From Deinococcus sp. (lineage in GTDB: Bacteria > Deinococcota > Deinococci > Deinococcales > Deinococcaceae): a stretch of 9,339 nt of DNA. The position numbers and the translations under genes were made by a program. Location: NCBI GenBank assembly GCA_028287665.1, contig JAQBPF010000012.1, positions 1 through 9,339 on the forward strand, in the 5' to 3' direction. This document shows positions 1 through 9,130 of this stretch, one piece after another (within the stretch, counting starts at the first letter, position 1; each line of letters opens with the position of its first letter). The notes under the pieces were generated by a model. That model saw only the letters and a list, made by a program, of their open reading frames with translations, searched no databases and was not told where the DNA came from.

Positions 1-491
1 GTGCTGCTGGAAAAATCCAGTCCCAGCACAGAGGGCCGAGCAAACCCCTGGAGTCCGTTCTCACCCCCGGTCAGTGCGGTCCATTGCAAGGCCAGAAAAG
101 ACACCATCTGCGCAAAGGCGAGCGTAATCATGCTGAAGTAGATGCCGACGCTTCTGACGCTCAGAAAGGCCACTGGAACGGCCAGCAGCAAGGCGCTGAG
201 CAGACCGCCCAGCACCGCTACCGGCACACTTTGACCATGGCTGAGCAAAAAGGCGGTGGCGTAAGCGCTCGTTCCCCAGAAAGCGGCGTGACCGAACGAC
301 AGCAGACCACTGAAGCCGAACAACAGATCGAAAGCCACAGCAAACAGTCCCCACGCCAAAATATCCAGCGCCAGCACTGGGTACACCAAGCGGGGCAATA
401 TCAGCAAGGCCACGGCGAACAGGGCCAGCCAGACCGCGCGGTTGACCCGCTCCCGCTGTGTGGTGGCGGACCTGCGAGACAGAACCGTCAT
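1..491 (-). CDS. livM: HAAT-family ABC transporter permease LivM, N-terminal part (cut by window edge)
   Basis: Inner-membrane permease, expected to pair with LivH to form the translocation channel of a branched-chain amino-acid-type (HAAT) importer. Only the first 163 codons are present; the gene runs off the left edge. Translated from the ATG at 491, the protein begins MTVLSRRSATTQ. It has a basic cytoplasmic start, a hydrophobic segment at about residues 19-41, and then the LivM-like stretch DLLFGFSGLLSFGHAAFWG, matching the usual 'LxGYxGxxSLGHAAFFG' signature. Two further hydrophobic segments follow (about 89-110 and 116-135). The start codon shares ATGA with the livH stop, and GGAG lies 4 bases before it inside livH, so translation is probably coupled. 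An open frame of similar size read on the same strand in another phase is Arg/Gly-rich and not membrane-like. Family is secure; the substrate is not readable from this part. Confidence 0.93.
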   Translation of the reverse strand, partial: MTVLSRRSATTQRERVNRAVWLALFAVALLILPRLVYPVLALDILAWGLFAVAFDLLFGFSGLLSFGHAAFWGTSAYATAFLLSHGQSVPVAVLGGLLSALLLAVPVAFLSVRSVGIYFSMITLAFAQMVSFLALQWTALTGGENGLQGFARPSVLGLDFSSS

Positions 492-1390
492 CTGGCTCCA
501 TCCGGCAAGCCGAACAAGCCCGCGGGCCGGACCAACAGCACGACTGCCATCAAAACAAACACCAGGGTATTGGCCATCGGCGGATAGACAGCCGCGCCGA
601 CCGCAGCCAAGACGCCCACTGCGAACCCAGTCACGATGCTTCCCAGGATGCTGCCCATGCCTCCAATCACCACGACTGCAAATGTGGTGATGATTAACTC
701 CGCGCCCATATACGGTTCTACCGAATAGATCGGTGCGGCCAAGACGCCCGCTAGACCGGCCAACCCCACACCCACTCCAAAGACGCCTGTCACCCATTTG
801 CTCACGTCAATGCCAAGAGACCGCGTGACCACCGGGTTCTCAGTGCTGGCCCGGATAATGGCTCCCACACGGGTTTTCTCGATTATAAACCAGGTGATCA
901 GGCACGCCAGCAGCGCCACGCCGATCACAAAGAGCCGGTATTTGGGAAACACCACGAAGCCGAGATTGACCACGCCTGTGAGCTCTGACGGGGTGGTGTA
1001 AGGGGCGCTTGACACGGCGTATTTCGAGAGCATGACTTGTTTGACGAGGTCTTGGGTAAGGAGCGTGAGACCAAAAGTGAGCAGCAGATTGTAACTGGGT
1101 TCAAGGCTGTAGAGCCGGGACAGCAGCGTGCGCTCCAGGATCATTCCTACGGCGGCGACCATCAGAGGAGCCAGGAGAAGCGAAGGCCAGAAGCCTAAGC
1201 CGAACATCTGCCCCAGGGCGAAGGCCACGAACGCGCCCAGCATGTACAGCGCTCCATGCATAAAATTGACGATTCGGAGCATCCCGAAGATGACGGCCAG
1301 TCCCAAGGACAGCAGGGCATAAAAGGCTCCGTTGACCAGTCCGTTGAAGACCTGAATCAGCAAAAATTGAGCGTTCACGGGCGCGGGCAC
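488..1390 (-). CDS. livH: HAAT-family ABC transporter permease LivH
   Basis: Inner-membrane permease, partner of LivM in the importer. About 300 residues, the normal LivH length. The N-terminal region (about residues 9-60) carries the LivH pattern FNGLVNGAFYALLSLGLAVI then MLRIVNFMHGALYMLG. Further hydrophobic segments lie near 68-90, 100-118, 152-172, 200-222 and 232-295. Residues 175-195 (RVGAIIRASTENPVVTRSLG) match the conserved cytoplasmic ATPase-contacting loop, and VIGGMGSILGSIVTG near 240 is also typical. The start is uncertain: GTG at 1390 gives 300 residues, but no good Shine-Dalgarno site precedes it, and GTG at 1378 is equally possible. The gene follows the binding-protein gene after 67 bases and overlaps livM by 4. 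The weak ribosome site contrasts with the strong one of the binding-protein gene, fitting the usual excess of binding protein over permease. Confidence 0.95.
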   Translation of the reverse strand: MPAPVNAQFLLIQVFNGLVNGAFYALLSLGLAVIFGMLRIVNFMHGALYMLGAFVAFALGQMFGLGFWPSLLLAPLMVAAVGMILERTLLSRLYSLEPSYNLLLTFGLTLLTQDLVKQVMLSKYAVSSAPYTTPSELTGVVNLGFVVFPKYRLFVIGVALLACLITWFIIEKTRVGAIIRASTENPVVTRSLGIDVSKWVTGVFGVGVGLAGLAGVLAAPIYSVEPYMGAELIITTFAVVVIGGMGSILGSIVTGFAVGVLAAVGAAVYPPMANTLVFVLMAVVLLVRPAGLFGLPDGAR

Positions 1391-1457
1391 CCAGCTTCAG
1401 CCGAGCGGTTCGGGCGTGCAGCCGACTTCAGAGACAGAGGTGCACAGGAACGCCGGT
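1391..1457 (-). other. Intergenic spacer between binding-protein gene and livH
   Basis: A 67-base spacer with no recognisable promoter, ribosome binding site or U-tract terminator. Read on the minus strand, the 7-mer TCGGCTG occurs twice with a 21-base period, and a weak 4-base-stem hairpin (CCGA/TCGG) lies between. Neither is strong enough to assign a function. Read-through from the binding-protein gene into livH is the likeliest arrangement. Confidence 0.4.
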
Positions 1458-2696
<1,239 letters not shown>

Positions 2697-2702
2697 GGTA
2701 AA

Positions 2703-2707
2703 CCTCC
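2703..2707 (-). promoter_or_regulatory. Strong ribosome binding site of the substrate-binding protein gene
   Basis: GGAGG on the minus strand, followed by TTTACC and the ATG at 2696. It decides the start codon in favour of 2696 over the in-frame upstream start at 2774. It is among the best-placed Shine-Dalgarno sites in the window, in keeping with high expression of the binding protein. The remaining 59 bases up to the livF stop show no clear promoter. Confidence 0.85.
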
Positions 2708-2766
2708 GGGCAAAGAAAGGGAATAAGCGTGGCGAAAGGGGGCGAGCGCCTACGGTGAGCGGAACT

Positions 2767-3468
2767 TCAGACACTCAGATACCGCACCAGATCGTCGCGG
2801 CGGGCCTCCACCTCCTCCCGCCTCACCTCATCAACGATTTGCCCATCGACAAAGACGTAATGCCGGTCGGCCAAGCGGGCAGCAAATTTCAGGTTTTGTT
2901 CGACCAACAAGACGGTGAGCCCTTCGCCGCTCAACCGTTCGATCATGTCCCCGATACGCTGCACGATCACGGGGGCAAGCCCTTCACTGGGTTCGTCCAG
3001 CAACAGGAGTTTCGGGCCGCTGCGTAAGACCCGCACGATGGCCAGCATTTGCTGTTCTCCGCCCGACAATTTGCCGCCGGGATGCTGACCCCGCTCGCGC
3101 AGGACCGGAAAGGTGTCGTACACGCGCTCGGCACTCCAGCCGCCGGGACGTGCGGGGGGGAGCTCAACGTTTTCACGGACGCTGAGGCTGTTGAGAATGG
3201 CCCGTTCTTCCGGAACCCAAGCCAGTCCCCGCGCGGCAATGCGGTTGCTGGGCAGGCGCAAGATGTCTTGTCCGTCAAAGGTCACGCGGCCAGTGCGGCT
3301 TCTCAGCACGCCCATGATGCTTTTGAGTGTGGTGGTTTTGCCTGCTCCGTTGCGGCCCAGCAGACTGACGATCTCACCGGGCATGATCCGTAGATTGAGG
3401 CCGTGCAGTACATGACTCTGTCCGTAATAGGCGTGCAGGTCTTCTACCTCCAGCAGCGCCGCCGTCAC
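2767..3468 (-). CDS. livF: HAAT-family ABC transporter ATP-binding protein LivF
   Basis: Cytoplasmic ATPase subunit that, with LivG, powers the LivHM importer. 233 residues, the typical LivF size. Visible motifs: Walker A GRNGAGKTT at 38-46, signature LSGGEQQ at 134-140, Walker B LLLLDEPSEGL at 154-164, and VEQN at 189-192, where Gln takes the H-loop place as is usual in LivF. The VPEERAIL segment at 85-92 corresponds to the LivF 'VPEGRRIF' region. The start is GTG at 3468, giving GTGA overlap with the livG stop; GGAGGT at 3475-3480 sits 6 bases upstream. The signature helix reads MLAIVRVLRSGPK rather than the common MLAIARALM. All catalytic residues are intact. It is clearly diverged from the second LivF at 8357-9130, so the two are not a recent duplication. 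Confidence 0.96.
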   Translation of the reverse strand: MTAALLEVEDLHAYYGQSHVLHGLNLRIMPGEIVSLLGRNGAGKTTTLKSIMGVLRSRTGRVTFDGQDILRLPSNRIAARGLAWVPEERAILNSLSVRENVELPPARPGGWSAERVYDTFPVLRERGQHPGGKLSGGEQQMLAIVRVLRSGPKLLLLDEPSEGLAPVIVQRIGDMIERLSGEGLTVLLVEQNLKFAARLADRHYVFVDGQIVDEVRREEVEARRDDLVRYLSV

Positions 3469-4295
3469 AGCTGCACCTCCTCGCCCAGATAGGCTTCTAT
3501 GACCCGTGGATCACGTTGGATGTCGCTGTAATGGCCACTGGTGAGCACCTGGCCGTATTGCAGCACCGTGATGCGGTCGGCCAGCTCGCTCACCACGCTC
3601 ATGTTGTGCTCCACCAGCACCACCGTACGGCCCCGCGCGACTTGCCGGACCAGGCCGATCACGCGGCTGACCCCTTCAGAACCCATCCCGGAAGTTGGTT
3701 CATCCAGGAGCAGCACCTTGGGCTGCTGTGTCAGCGAAATGCCGATTTCCAGTTGGCGCTTCTCGCCGTGGCTCAGGTCGGCGGCCAGTCGGTGCTGCGC
3801 CGCTTCCAGGCCCACCTCGGCCAAAATCTGATCAGCCTGGGGCCCCAGCGTCTCTTGGCGGGAGAGTGGAGTCCAGAACTGATGCGGCAGGCCGGTGACG
3901 GACTGCAAGGCCACCATCAGATTGCCGCGCACGCTCATGCTCTGGAATACGCTACTGATCTGAAAAGAGCGCGACAATCCCCGGCGCACGATCTCGTAAG
4001 GAGGCAGCCGGTCAATACGCTCTCCAAAAAGCCTGACCTCGCCCGCCGTGGGCCGCAGAAAGCCCGACAGCAGATTAAAGAGGGTGGTCTTTCCGGCTCC
4101 GTTTGGACCGATGATGGCGTGAACTTCTCCTTCTAGGATTTCCAGACTGACATCATCGGTGGCCCGGAAGCCCCGAAATTCCTTGACCAAGTGGTGCGCT
4201 TCGAGCGCCACCGTGGCAGCAGGACGTCTTTCCGCATCAGCTTGCCGCGCTCGCGCTGCTGGATCTGGTGGACGCGCGGACGTCTCACCCGTCAT
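3465..4295 (-). CDS. livG: HAAT-family ABC transporter ATP-binding protein LivG
   Basis: Cytoplasmic ATPase partner of LivF and first transporter gene of the operon. From the ATG at 4295 it has 276 residues. Motifs in this numbering: Walker A GPNGAGKTT at 63-71, signature LSHGE at 174-178, Walker B VLLLDEPTSGM at 194-204, and H-loop His230 in VEHNM. It ends EAYLGEEVQL, typical of LivG. The first 28 residues are an Arg/Ala/Pro-rich extension (MTGETSARPPDPAARARQ...) ahead of the usual LivG start, so a shorter protein from GTG at 4211 is possible. The frame is open up to a TTG at 4355, but the ATG at 4295 is favoured because it overlaps the stop of a 9-codon leader ORF that has a strong Shine-Dalgarno site. 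The gene has no strong ribosome site of its own at 4295, so reinitiation after the leader ORF is the likely mode. Confidence 0.93.
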   Translation of the reverse strand: MTGETSARPPDPAARARQADAERRPAATVALEAHHLVKEFRGFRATDDVSLEILEGEVHAIIGPNGAGKTTLFNLLSGFLRPTAGEVRLFGERIDRLPPYEIVRRGLSRSFQISSVFQSMSVRGNLMVALQSVTGLPHQFWTPLSRQETLGPQADQILAEVGLEAAQHRLAADLSHGEKRQLEIGISLTQQPKVLLLDEPTSGMGSEGVSRVIGLVRQVARGRTVVLVEHNMSVVSELADRITVLQYGQVLTSGHYSDIQRDPRVIEAYLGEEVQL

Positions 4296-4321
4296 AGATG
4301 TGTGGATGCAGGATTGGGCAT
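4292..4321 (-). CDS. Possible 9-residue leader ORF coupled to livG
   Basis: ATG at 4321 opens a 9-codon frame (MPNPASTHL) whose TGA overlaps the livG ATG in ATGA. AAGGAGG lies just before it (4325-4331), with a tight 3-base gap to the ATG. The same site is 28 bases from the livG ATG, too far to serve it directly. The peptide has only one Leu and no run of branched-chain residues, so it does not look like an amino-acid attenuator peptide. The likeliest role is to deliver ribosomes to livG by reinitiation. It could instead be chance, with the true livG start elsewhere. Confidence 0.45.
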   Translation of the reverse strand: MPNPASTHL

Positions 4322-4324
4322 CGT

Positions 4325-4331
4325 CCTCCTT
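4325..4331 (-). promoter_or_regulatory. Strong Shine-Dalgarno site upstream of livG / leader ORF
   Basis: AAGGAGG on the minus strand, the most complete match to the 16S anti-Shine-Dalgarno sequence noticed in this window. It is 3 bases from the leader ATG (4321) and 28 from the livG ATG (4295). Confidence 0.7.
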
Positions 4332-4367
4332 GCCTAGGTTGTTGGTACAGGTCAAAGGGTAATTCCT

Positions 4368-4382
4368 GCCCGTTACACGGGC
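4368..4382. repeat. Perfect inverted repeat upstream of livG, possible operator
   Basis: GCCCGT-TAC-ACGGGC: two perfect 6-base arms with a 3-base centre, lying 36 bases after the bdhA stop and 47 bases before the leader ATG. No T-run follows on either strand, so it is not a standard intrinsic terminator. It may be an operator for the livG operon, since a loose TANNNT box (TACCCT, minus strand, just downstream) could be a -10 element, but no convincing -35 goes with it. Confidence 0.35.
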
Positions 4383-4418
4383 GTCACAGCGCCCTGTGTG
4401 CTCTGCAGCGCCTGCGTC

Positions 4419-5183
4419 TCAGCGGGCGGTCCATCCCAAATCAAGGTCTAAGACCGAACCGGTCATGCCCCAAGCGGCGGGGCTGGCCACATAACTTGCC
4501 AGAGCGGCCACGTCCTGAGGGTCCAGTAGTTTTTTGATGGCGGCGGGTTCCAGCATCACGCTTTGCTCGACCGCCTGAACGCTAAGGCCACGGGTCCGGG
4601 CCTGATCCGCCAACTGCCCTTCGACCAGCGGCGTGCGGACATACCCCGGACAGATGGCATTGACCGTGATGCCCTGCTCGCCGGCCTCCAGCGCCGCCGT
4701 GCGGGTCAGGCCGATCAGGCCATGCTTGGCACTGACATACGCGCTCTTAAAAGGACTGGCCACATGGCCGTGAATGCTGGCGATGTTGATGATGCGGCCC
4801 TGTCCGGTGCGCCTCAAATGCGGCCACGCGGCCTTGCTGAGCACAAAGGGAGCCGTCAGCATTACCGCCAGCATCGCGTCCCAGCGGTCTTCGGGAAAGT
4901 CGGCAATCGGGTCGATATGCTGAACTCCGGCATTGTTGACCAGCACATCCAGAGCGCCCAGCTCGGTCACCACCTCAGTGACCGCGCGGTGGCAATCGGC
5001 CCGCAGGGAGAGGTCGGCGGCAATAAAGGTCAGGCCATGCTGCGCCGCCGTGTCGCGGGCGCTGGGGCGGTCCAGATCAAGCACGGCGACGCGCATTCCA
5101 TCGGCCTGAAACCGCTGTGCGATCGCCAGGCCGATGCCGCCCGTGCCCCCGGTGACGAGGGCCGTTCGTTGCAGGGATGTCAT
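4419..5183 (-). CDS. bdhA: Short-chain dehydrogenase, D-3-hydroxybutyrate dehydrogenase type
   Basis: Soluble NAD-dependent enzyme expected to interconvert D-3-hydroxybutyrate and acetoacetate. 254 residues, normal for classical SDRs. Visible: Rossmann loop TGGTGGIG at 11-18, Asp36 at the end of strand 2 (favouring NAD over NADP), NNAGVQH at 83-89, [20 protein letters not shown] with Ser136, Tyr149 and Lys153 of the catalytic set, then [13 protein letters not shown] and a C-terminal LGWTAR. The HG after the catalytic Ser, the [10 protein letters not shown] loop and the GWTAR end are characteristic of hydroxybutyrate dehydrogenases. The position of the tetrad Asn (41 residues before Tyr149) is Met108, which is unusual for SDRs in general. 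The start at 5183 has no Shine-Dalgarno site but has a TANNNT box 7 bases upstream, suggesting a leaderless message. It lies 48 bases after the regulator gene. Another hydroxy-acid or sugar SDR activity cannot be excluded. Confidence 0.85.
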   Translation of the reverse strand: MTSLQRTALVTGGTGGIGLAIAQRFQADGMRVAVLDLDRPSARDTAAQHGLTFIAADLSLRADCHRAVTEVVTELGALDVLVNNAGVQHIDPIADFPEDRWDAMLAVMLTAPFVLSKAAWPHLRRTGQGRIINIASIHGHVASPFKSAYVSAKHGLIGLTRTAALEAGEQGITVNAICPGYVRTPLVEGQLADQARTRGLSVQAVEQSVMLEPAAIKKLLDPQDVAALASYVASPAAWGMTGSVLDLDLGWTAR

Positions 5184-5190
5184 GGGGCGG

Positions 5191-5196
5191 AGTCTA
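5191..5196 (-). promoter_or_regulatory. Candidate -10 box of a leaderless bdhA promoter
   Basis: TAGACT (TANNNT) on the minus strand, exactly 7 bases (CCGCCCC) before the bdhA ATG. No purine-rich ribosome site is present between the regulator stop and this ATG. In Deinococcus, leaderless messages are common and place a TANNNT -10 box about 7 bases before the start codon, which fits. No convincing TTGACA-like -35 is seen. Confidence 0.5.
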
Positions 5197-5231
5197 AGGG
5201 CAGGGCGTCACTGGACCGTTACCGGGAACCG

Positions 5232-8200
5232 TCAGCGGGTCAGGGTGCGGTACAGCTGTTCGGTTTCGGGCAGGGCCTGAAGGCTCAGCTGAGCCAGCGC
5301 CGTTTCCAGACCCGAATACACCCTCTGCACGGCAGACAGGTTGGCGCGGGTATGGTAGGCCCGCATCAGGCTGCGGGCTGCGGGTTCATGGGCCGGGTCG
5401 AGCGTCAGGGCGCGTTCGGCTGAGCGGTCGGCCCGGTCCGGTTGTGCCGCGTGCAGGGCCGCCTCCGCCTCATCGGCCAGTGCATCGGGCAGGCGGGCGG
5501 CGTAGCGCCGGGCCTCCTGCTCAACGGCTTCCAGATCGGTGGGGGCCAGGGCGGGCGGCAGGACAATCAGCGCTTCCAGTCGGCCCGGCGTTGCCACGGG
5601 GCGGTCCAGCACCGCCTGGGCGTCATGCAGATCCACGTGCAGGTCGGGGCCAGGGCGCAGGCGAATCCACTCGCCGCGCTCCAGCAGCACGCCGCTGGAC
5701 GCCCCTTCTTCCAGCACCTGCCCCAGGGCATGCAGCGTGACCCGGAAATTCCGTTCGCCCACCCCCGGATCGGCTCCTGGAAAGAGGGCTTCCTGGGCGG
5801 CCTCCCGGCTCAGGCCGCCGGGATGCACCGCCAGCAACATCAACAGGTCCCTCGCTTTGGCCCGGCCCCATTCTCGCGGGCGGCTCTCCGGCGGGCGGAT
5901 CACGGCCACACGGCCCAGGATCTGCACCTGCACCTCAAATCCCGGCGTTTCATGGGGGGACGGCATGTCGGCGTACCCCAGAGCGCGGGCCGTGGGCAGC
6001 AGATCCGCGCGGCACGGGGGCCAGGCCTCCCCCAGGCGCGCCAGCAACGCCGCCCGTCTGGCGCGGTCCGGAAAAGGAGAGAACAGCGAGCGCCGCCCCA
6101 GCAAGAAAGGATAGGCCGCTGCGCCGAGGGCTGCCGCTGATACGGCGCTTTCGTCTCCTGCCGCGCAGCGGGCCAGGGCCACACAGGCCAGCCCAAACGC
6201 ATCGGTGCAGTGCTCAAAGGCCTGCTGGGCGGCGTCCAGTGAGGAGGGATCGGAGTGTCCGGCGTGCCAGCGGCCCAGGGCCGTCATCAGCTGCAGGAGG
6301 GCCATCATGTAGCCGTCGCCTTGCGTGTGCGCCAATGCTTCGGCCTTCAGCGTTTCCACCTGCCTGTCATCGCCTGCCTGTCCGGCCAGATAGCCCAGCC
6401 CCATCAGCGGCTCGGCGCGCAACCGTCCGGCCACGCCCTGCGCCAGGCCCAACGCCTGACCGTAGGCCTTCCGCGCCTCTAGGGGGTGGTCCGCCGTGAT
6501 GTGGGCGTGCCCCAGCCGCGCCAGGGCCAGCGAACGCACGAAGGGGCTGCCCAGCCGTTCACCCTCAGCCAGCCCGCTCTCAGCGCAGTGGGCGGCAGCG
6601 GCGGCGTCTCCCCGGATGGCGTGCAGAAAACTGGCCAGCAACAATCCCTCGCGGTGATTTTGAGCGGCCCGCGCTCCGCCTGCCTCGCCCTGGGCGGCCC
6701 CAAGGGCCAGATTCAGGGCACGGTCCAGGTCGCCTGTCCGCAGTGCATACCGCGCCCCAGCCGCCAGTTCTGGCTCCAGCGCGACTGCTGCGGCCAGCTG
6801 TCCGGCATTCAGCAGATTTTCGGCCCGGAACCGGCGCACGCGGTTCAGGTCGCTGCCCGTGGCCCAGCGTTCGGCGGTGTCCAGCGGAGCCCAGGTTTGA
6901 TCGGGCTGCACGGTGTCCAGGCCCAGCTGAATCTCTCCCAGGGCCCGGTCCAGCGGCGTGGCCTGCGCGTACTCGGTCAGCGCCTCGTCATAGCGGGAAG
7001 ACAGCCGCAGGGCGTCTCCGGCCAGCGCGTGCAGTGCCGGCGTCCATACCGTGAGGGGCAGGCGGTTCAGGCTGCGTTCGACCAGGGTGACCCGCCCCAG
7101 CGCCAGCCACGCCGACCCGTGCGCAGCGAGCAGGGCGGCGGCCTGCTGGGTGTGGCCCGACAGCAGATGGGCCGCCAGCGCCCGGCGGGGTCGTCCCGTC
7201 TGCTCAAAGTAAGTTGCGCCGCGTGCTGCCAGCGCCTGTGCATGGGCCGGGGCCAGCAACCGCCGCAGGTGGGCACGCAGCAGCGGATGGGCGCGGTACA
7301 CCCGCTGCCCCGCCTCGCCCGAGCGGATCAGAAAGGTGCCGCTGTCGGCCAGCGTTTCCAGCAGGGCCGCCGCATTGGGTTCATCCAGTACGGTTTCCAG
7401 CAGCTCGGGCGTCAGTTCCTCAAACACGCTGCCGCGCGTCAGCAGGTCACGCAGGGCCGGGGCCAAGGGCTCCAGCACCTCCTGCGCCAGATAGTCGAAC
7501 AGGGTGCCCAGCTGCGCCTCACCGCCGTCCAGGTCGGCCAGATCGCTGAGTCGGACGCGGCCCTGCGCGGCGGCCTGGACCAGAAACCGCGCCGCGATGG
7601 GCCAACCTTCGGTGATGGCGTGGGCCAACTGGACGTCCGGGCCAGAAGGGGTCAGCCCCTGGGCACGCCACAGGTCGCCGATTTCAGCCACCGTGAACGC
7701 CAGATCCGCCGCCGAGAGCCTGACTACTTCACCTGCGGCCTCCAGAGGAGTCAGCTCCAGGAGCGGCAGGGGCGTGCGTGACAGCAGGGCCTCCCGGCCT
7801 GATACGCAGTTCAGCAGTTCGCGCAGCATGCCGCCGGTCAGTGGGCCAGTCAGGTGCTGCGCCTCATCCAGAACCAGCAGTCCCGAACAGGCGTCCAGCA
7901 GGTCAGCCAGGCGGGCAGCCACCCGCCTGGGGGCCGCGCCAGCATCCAGCAGCGCCCCCACTGCCGCGCCCCCCGGCAGGCTTTCGGCGGCCAGCGCCAA
8001 CCCCGCTGCCAGCACCTGTGGATCGGCGTCGTCGGCGTCCAGCGTCAGCCACGCCAACGGTTTGTGGTCCATCTCAGGCCGGCCCGCCGCCAGGGCCGTG
8101 GTTTTGCCGTAGCCCGCCGGAGCCACCACCACCAGCACCCTTGCCGAGGTCAGCACTTCCCCCAGGCGGGGCCGCACGACCGCGCCGCGCACGGCAGGCC

Positions 8201-8246
8201 AGCGCGCCCGCCGCGAGGAGGTCAGGTCCCGCCAAGTCAGGGTCAT
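5232..8246 (-). CDS. Large STAND ATPase / TPR-like / SARP-BTAD transcriptional regulator
   Basis: Probable ATP-dependent signal-integrating transcription regulator, 1004 residues, cytoplasmic. The N-terminal part is MalT-like: Walker [10 protein letters not shown] at 42-50, the [11 protein letters not shown] segment at 66-76, Walker [11 protein letters not shown] at 123-132, and a sensor-like [10 protein letters not shown] near 155. A long Ala/Leu-rich helical middle (about 340-760) resembles TPR repeats, which in MalT-type proteins bind the inducer. From Phe770 a new module starts: [10 protein letters not shown], then [18 protein letters not shown] and a winged-helix pattern to about 870, followed by a BTAD-like helical end with [20 protein letters not shown]. 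That is the SARP DNA-binding pair placed at the C-terminus, instead of the LuxR-type helix-turn-helix of MalT or the N-terminal SARP domain of AfsR. The ATG at 8246 has no Shine-Dalgarno site. The gene lies between two HAAT importers and just before bdhA, which are its obvious candidate targets, by position only. Confidence 0.88.
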   Translation of the reverse strand: MTLTWRDLTSSRRARWPAVRGAVVRPRLGEVLTSARVLVVVAPAGYGKTTALAAGRPEMDHKPLAWLTLDADDADPQVLAAGLALAAESLPGGAAVGALLDAGAAPRRVAARLADLLDACSGLLVLDEAQHLTGPLTGGMLRELLNCVSGREALLSRTPLPLLELTPLEAAGEVVRLSAADLAFTVAEIGDLWRAQGLTPSGPDVQLAHAITEGWPIAARFLVQAAAQGRVRLSDLADLDGGEAQLGTLFDYLAQEVLEPLAPALRDLLTRGSVFEELTPELLETVLDEPNAAALLETLADSGTFLIRSGEAGQRVYRAHPLLRAHLRRLLAPAHAQALAARGATYFEQTGRPRRALAAHLLSGHTQQAAALLAAHGSAWLALGRVTLVERSLNRLPLTVWTPALHALAGDALRLSSRYDEALTEYAQATPLDRALGEIQLGLDTVQPDQTWAPLDTAERWATGSDLNRVRRFRAENLLNAGQLAAAVALEPELAAGARYALRTGDLDRALNLALGAAQGEAGGARAAQNHREGLLLASFLHAIRGDAAAAAHCAESGLAEGERLGSPFVRSLALARLGHAHITADHPLEARKAYGQALGLAQGVAGRLRAEPLMGLGYLAGQAGDDRQVETLKAEALAHTQGDGYMMALLQLMTALGRWHAGHSDPSSLDAAQQAFEHCTDAFGLACVALARCAAGDESAVSAAALGAAAYPFLLGRRSLFSPFPDRARRAALLARLGEAWPPCRADLLPTARALGYADMPSPHETPGFEVQVQILGRVAVIRPPESRPREWGRAKARDLLMLLAVHPGGLSREAAQEALFPGADPGVGERNFRVTLHALGQVLEEGASSGVLLERGEWIRLRPGPDLHVDLHDAQAVLDRPVATPGRLEALIVLPPALAPTDLEAVEQEARRYAARLPDALADEAEAALHAAQPDRADRSAERALTLDPAHEPAARSLMRAYHTRANLSAVQRVYSGLETALAQLSLQALPETEQLYRTLTR

Positions 8247-8356
8247 CTCTGGGCAGATGCTATCAGGAACACCTGCGGCCCATGAAGCTCAGAGCCGTGC
8301 TGCTGAAGCTTTCTGCCCTTGTTGGAGCGCGGCTTCCCTGCGCTGCCCGTGCACCC
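8247..8356 (-). other. 110-base intergenic region between second livF and the regulator
   Basis: Longest gap between genes in the window along with the one before livG. It contains an imperfect hairpin (8285-8311; 8-base stem AAGCTCAG/CTGAAGCTT with one bulged base and a 10-base loop) without a U-tract on the transcribed strand, and the weak -10 candidate at 8257-8262. It may separate the upstream transporter operon from the regulator, but no clear terminator is visible. Confidence 0.4.
8257..8262 (-). promoter_or_regulatory. Weak candidate -10 box for the regulator gene
   Basis: TAGCAT (TANNNT) lies 10 bases before the regulator ATG on the minus strand, with TTCATG as a poor -35 at 18-base spacing. 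No ribosome site is present, so a message with a very short or absent leader is possible. The spacing is longer than ideal for a leaderless start. Confidence 0.25.

Positions 8357-9126
<770 letters not shown>

Positions 9127-9130
<4 letters not shown>

Noticed and set aside
61..501. Minus-strand open frame of 146 codons at the left end
   Set aside because: Out-of-phase shadow of livM. The frame from 491 gives a hydrophobic LivM-like protein, whereas this one is Arg/Gly/Ser-rich.
1391..1457. 7-base direct repeat (TCGGCTG) in the spacer before livH as a regulatory element
   Set aside because: Too short and too likely by chance; no accompanying promoter element.
2697..2774. Upstream extension of the binding protein to a start at 2774
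   Set aside because: It would bury the signal peptide behind 26 residues and ignore the strong GGAGG placed before the ATG at 2696.
4296..4355. Upstream extension of LivG to TTG at 4355
   Set aside because: It has a poor start codon and no ribosome site, and the added residues match nothing in LivG. The region is better explained by the leader ORF and untranslated leader.
4292..4355. Frameshift at the livG start as an explanation of the leader ORF
   Set aside because: Shifting frame does not yield a better LivG N-terminus, and the livG frame is intact over all motifs.
4563..5423. Plus-strand open frame of 286 codons
   Set aside because: Antisense shadow of bdhA and the regulator C-terminus; the minus-strand SDR has all family motifs.
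6486..7781. Plus-strand open frame of 431 codons
   Set aside because: Antisense shadow of the regulator, Gln/Arg/Gly-rich, with no recognisable domain.
8285..8311. Hairpin downstream of the second livF as an intrinsic terminator
   Set aside because: The stem has a bulge, a 10-base loop and no U-tract on the transcribed (minus) strand.
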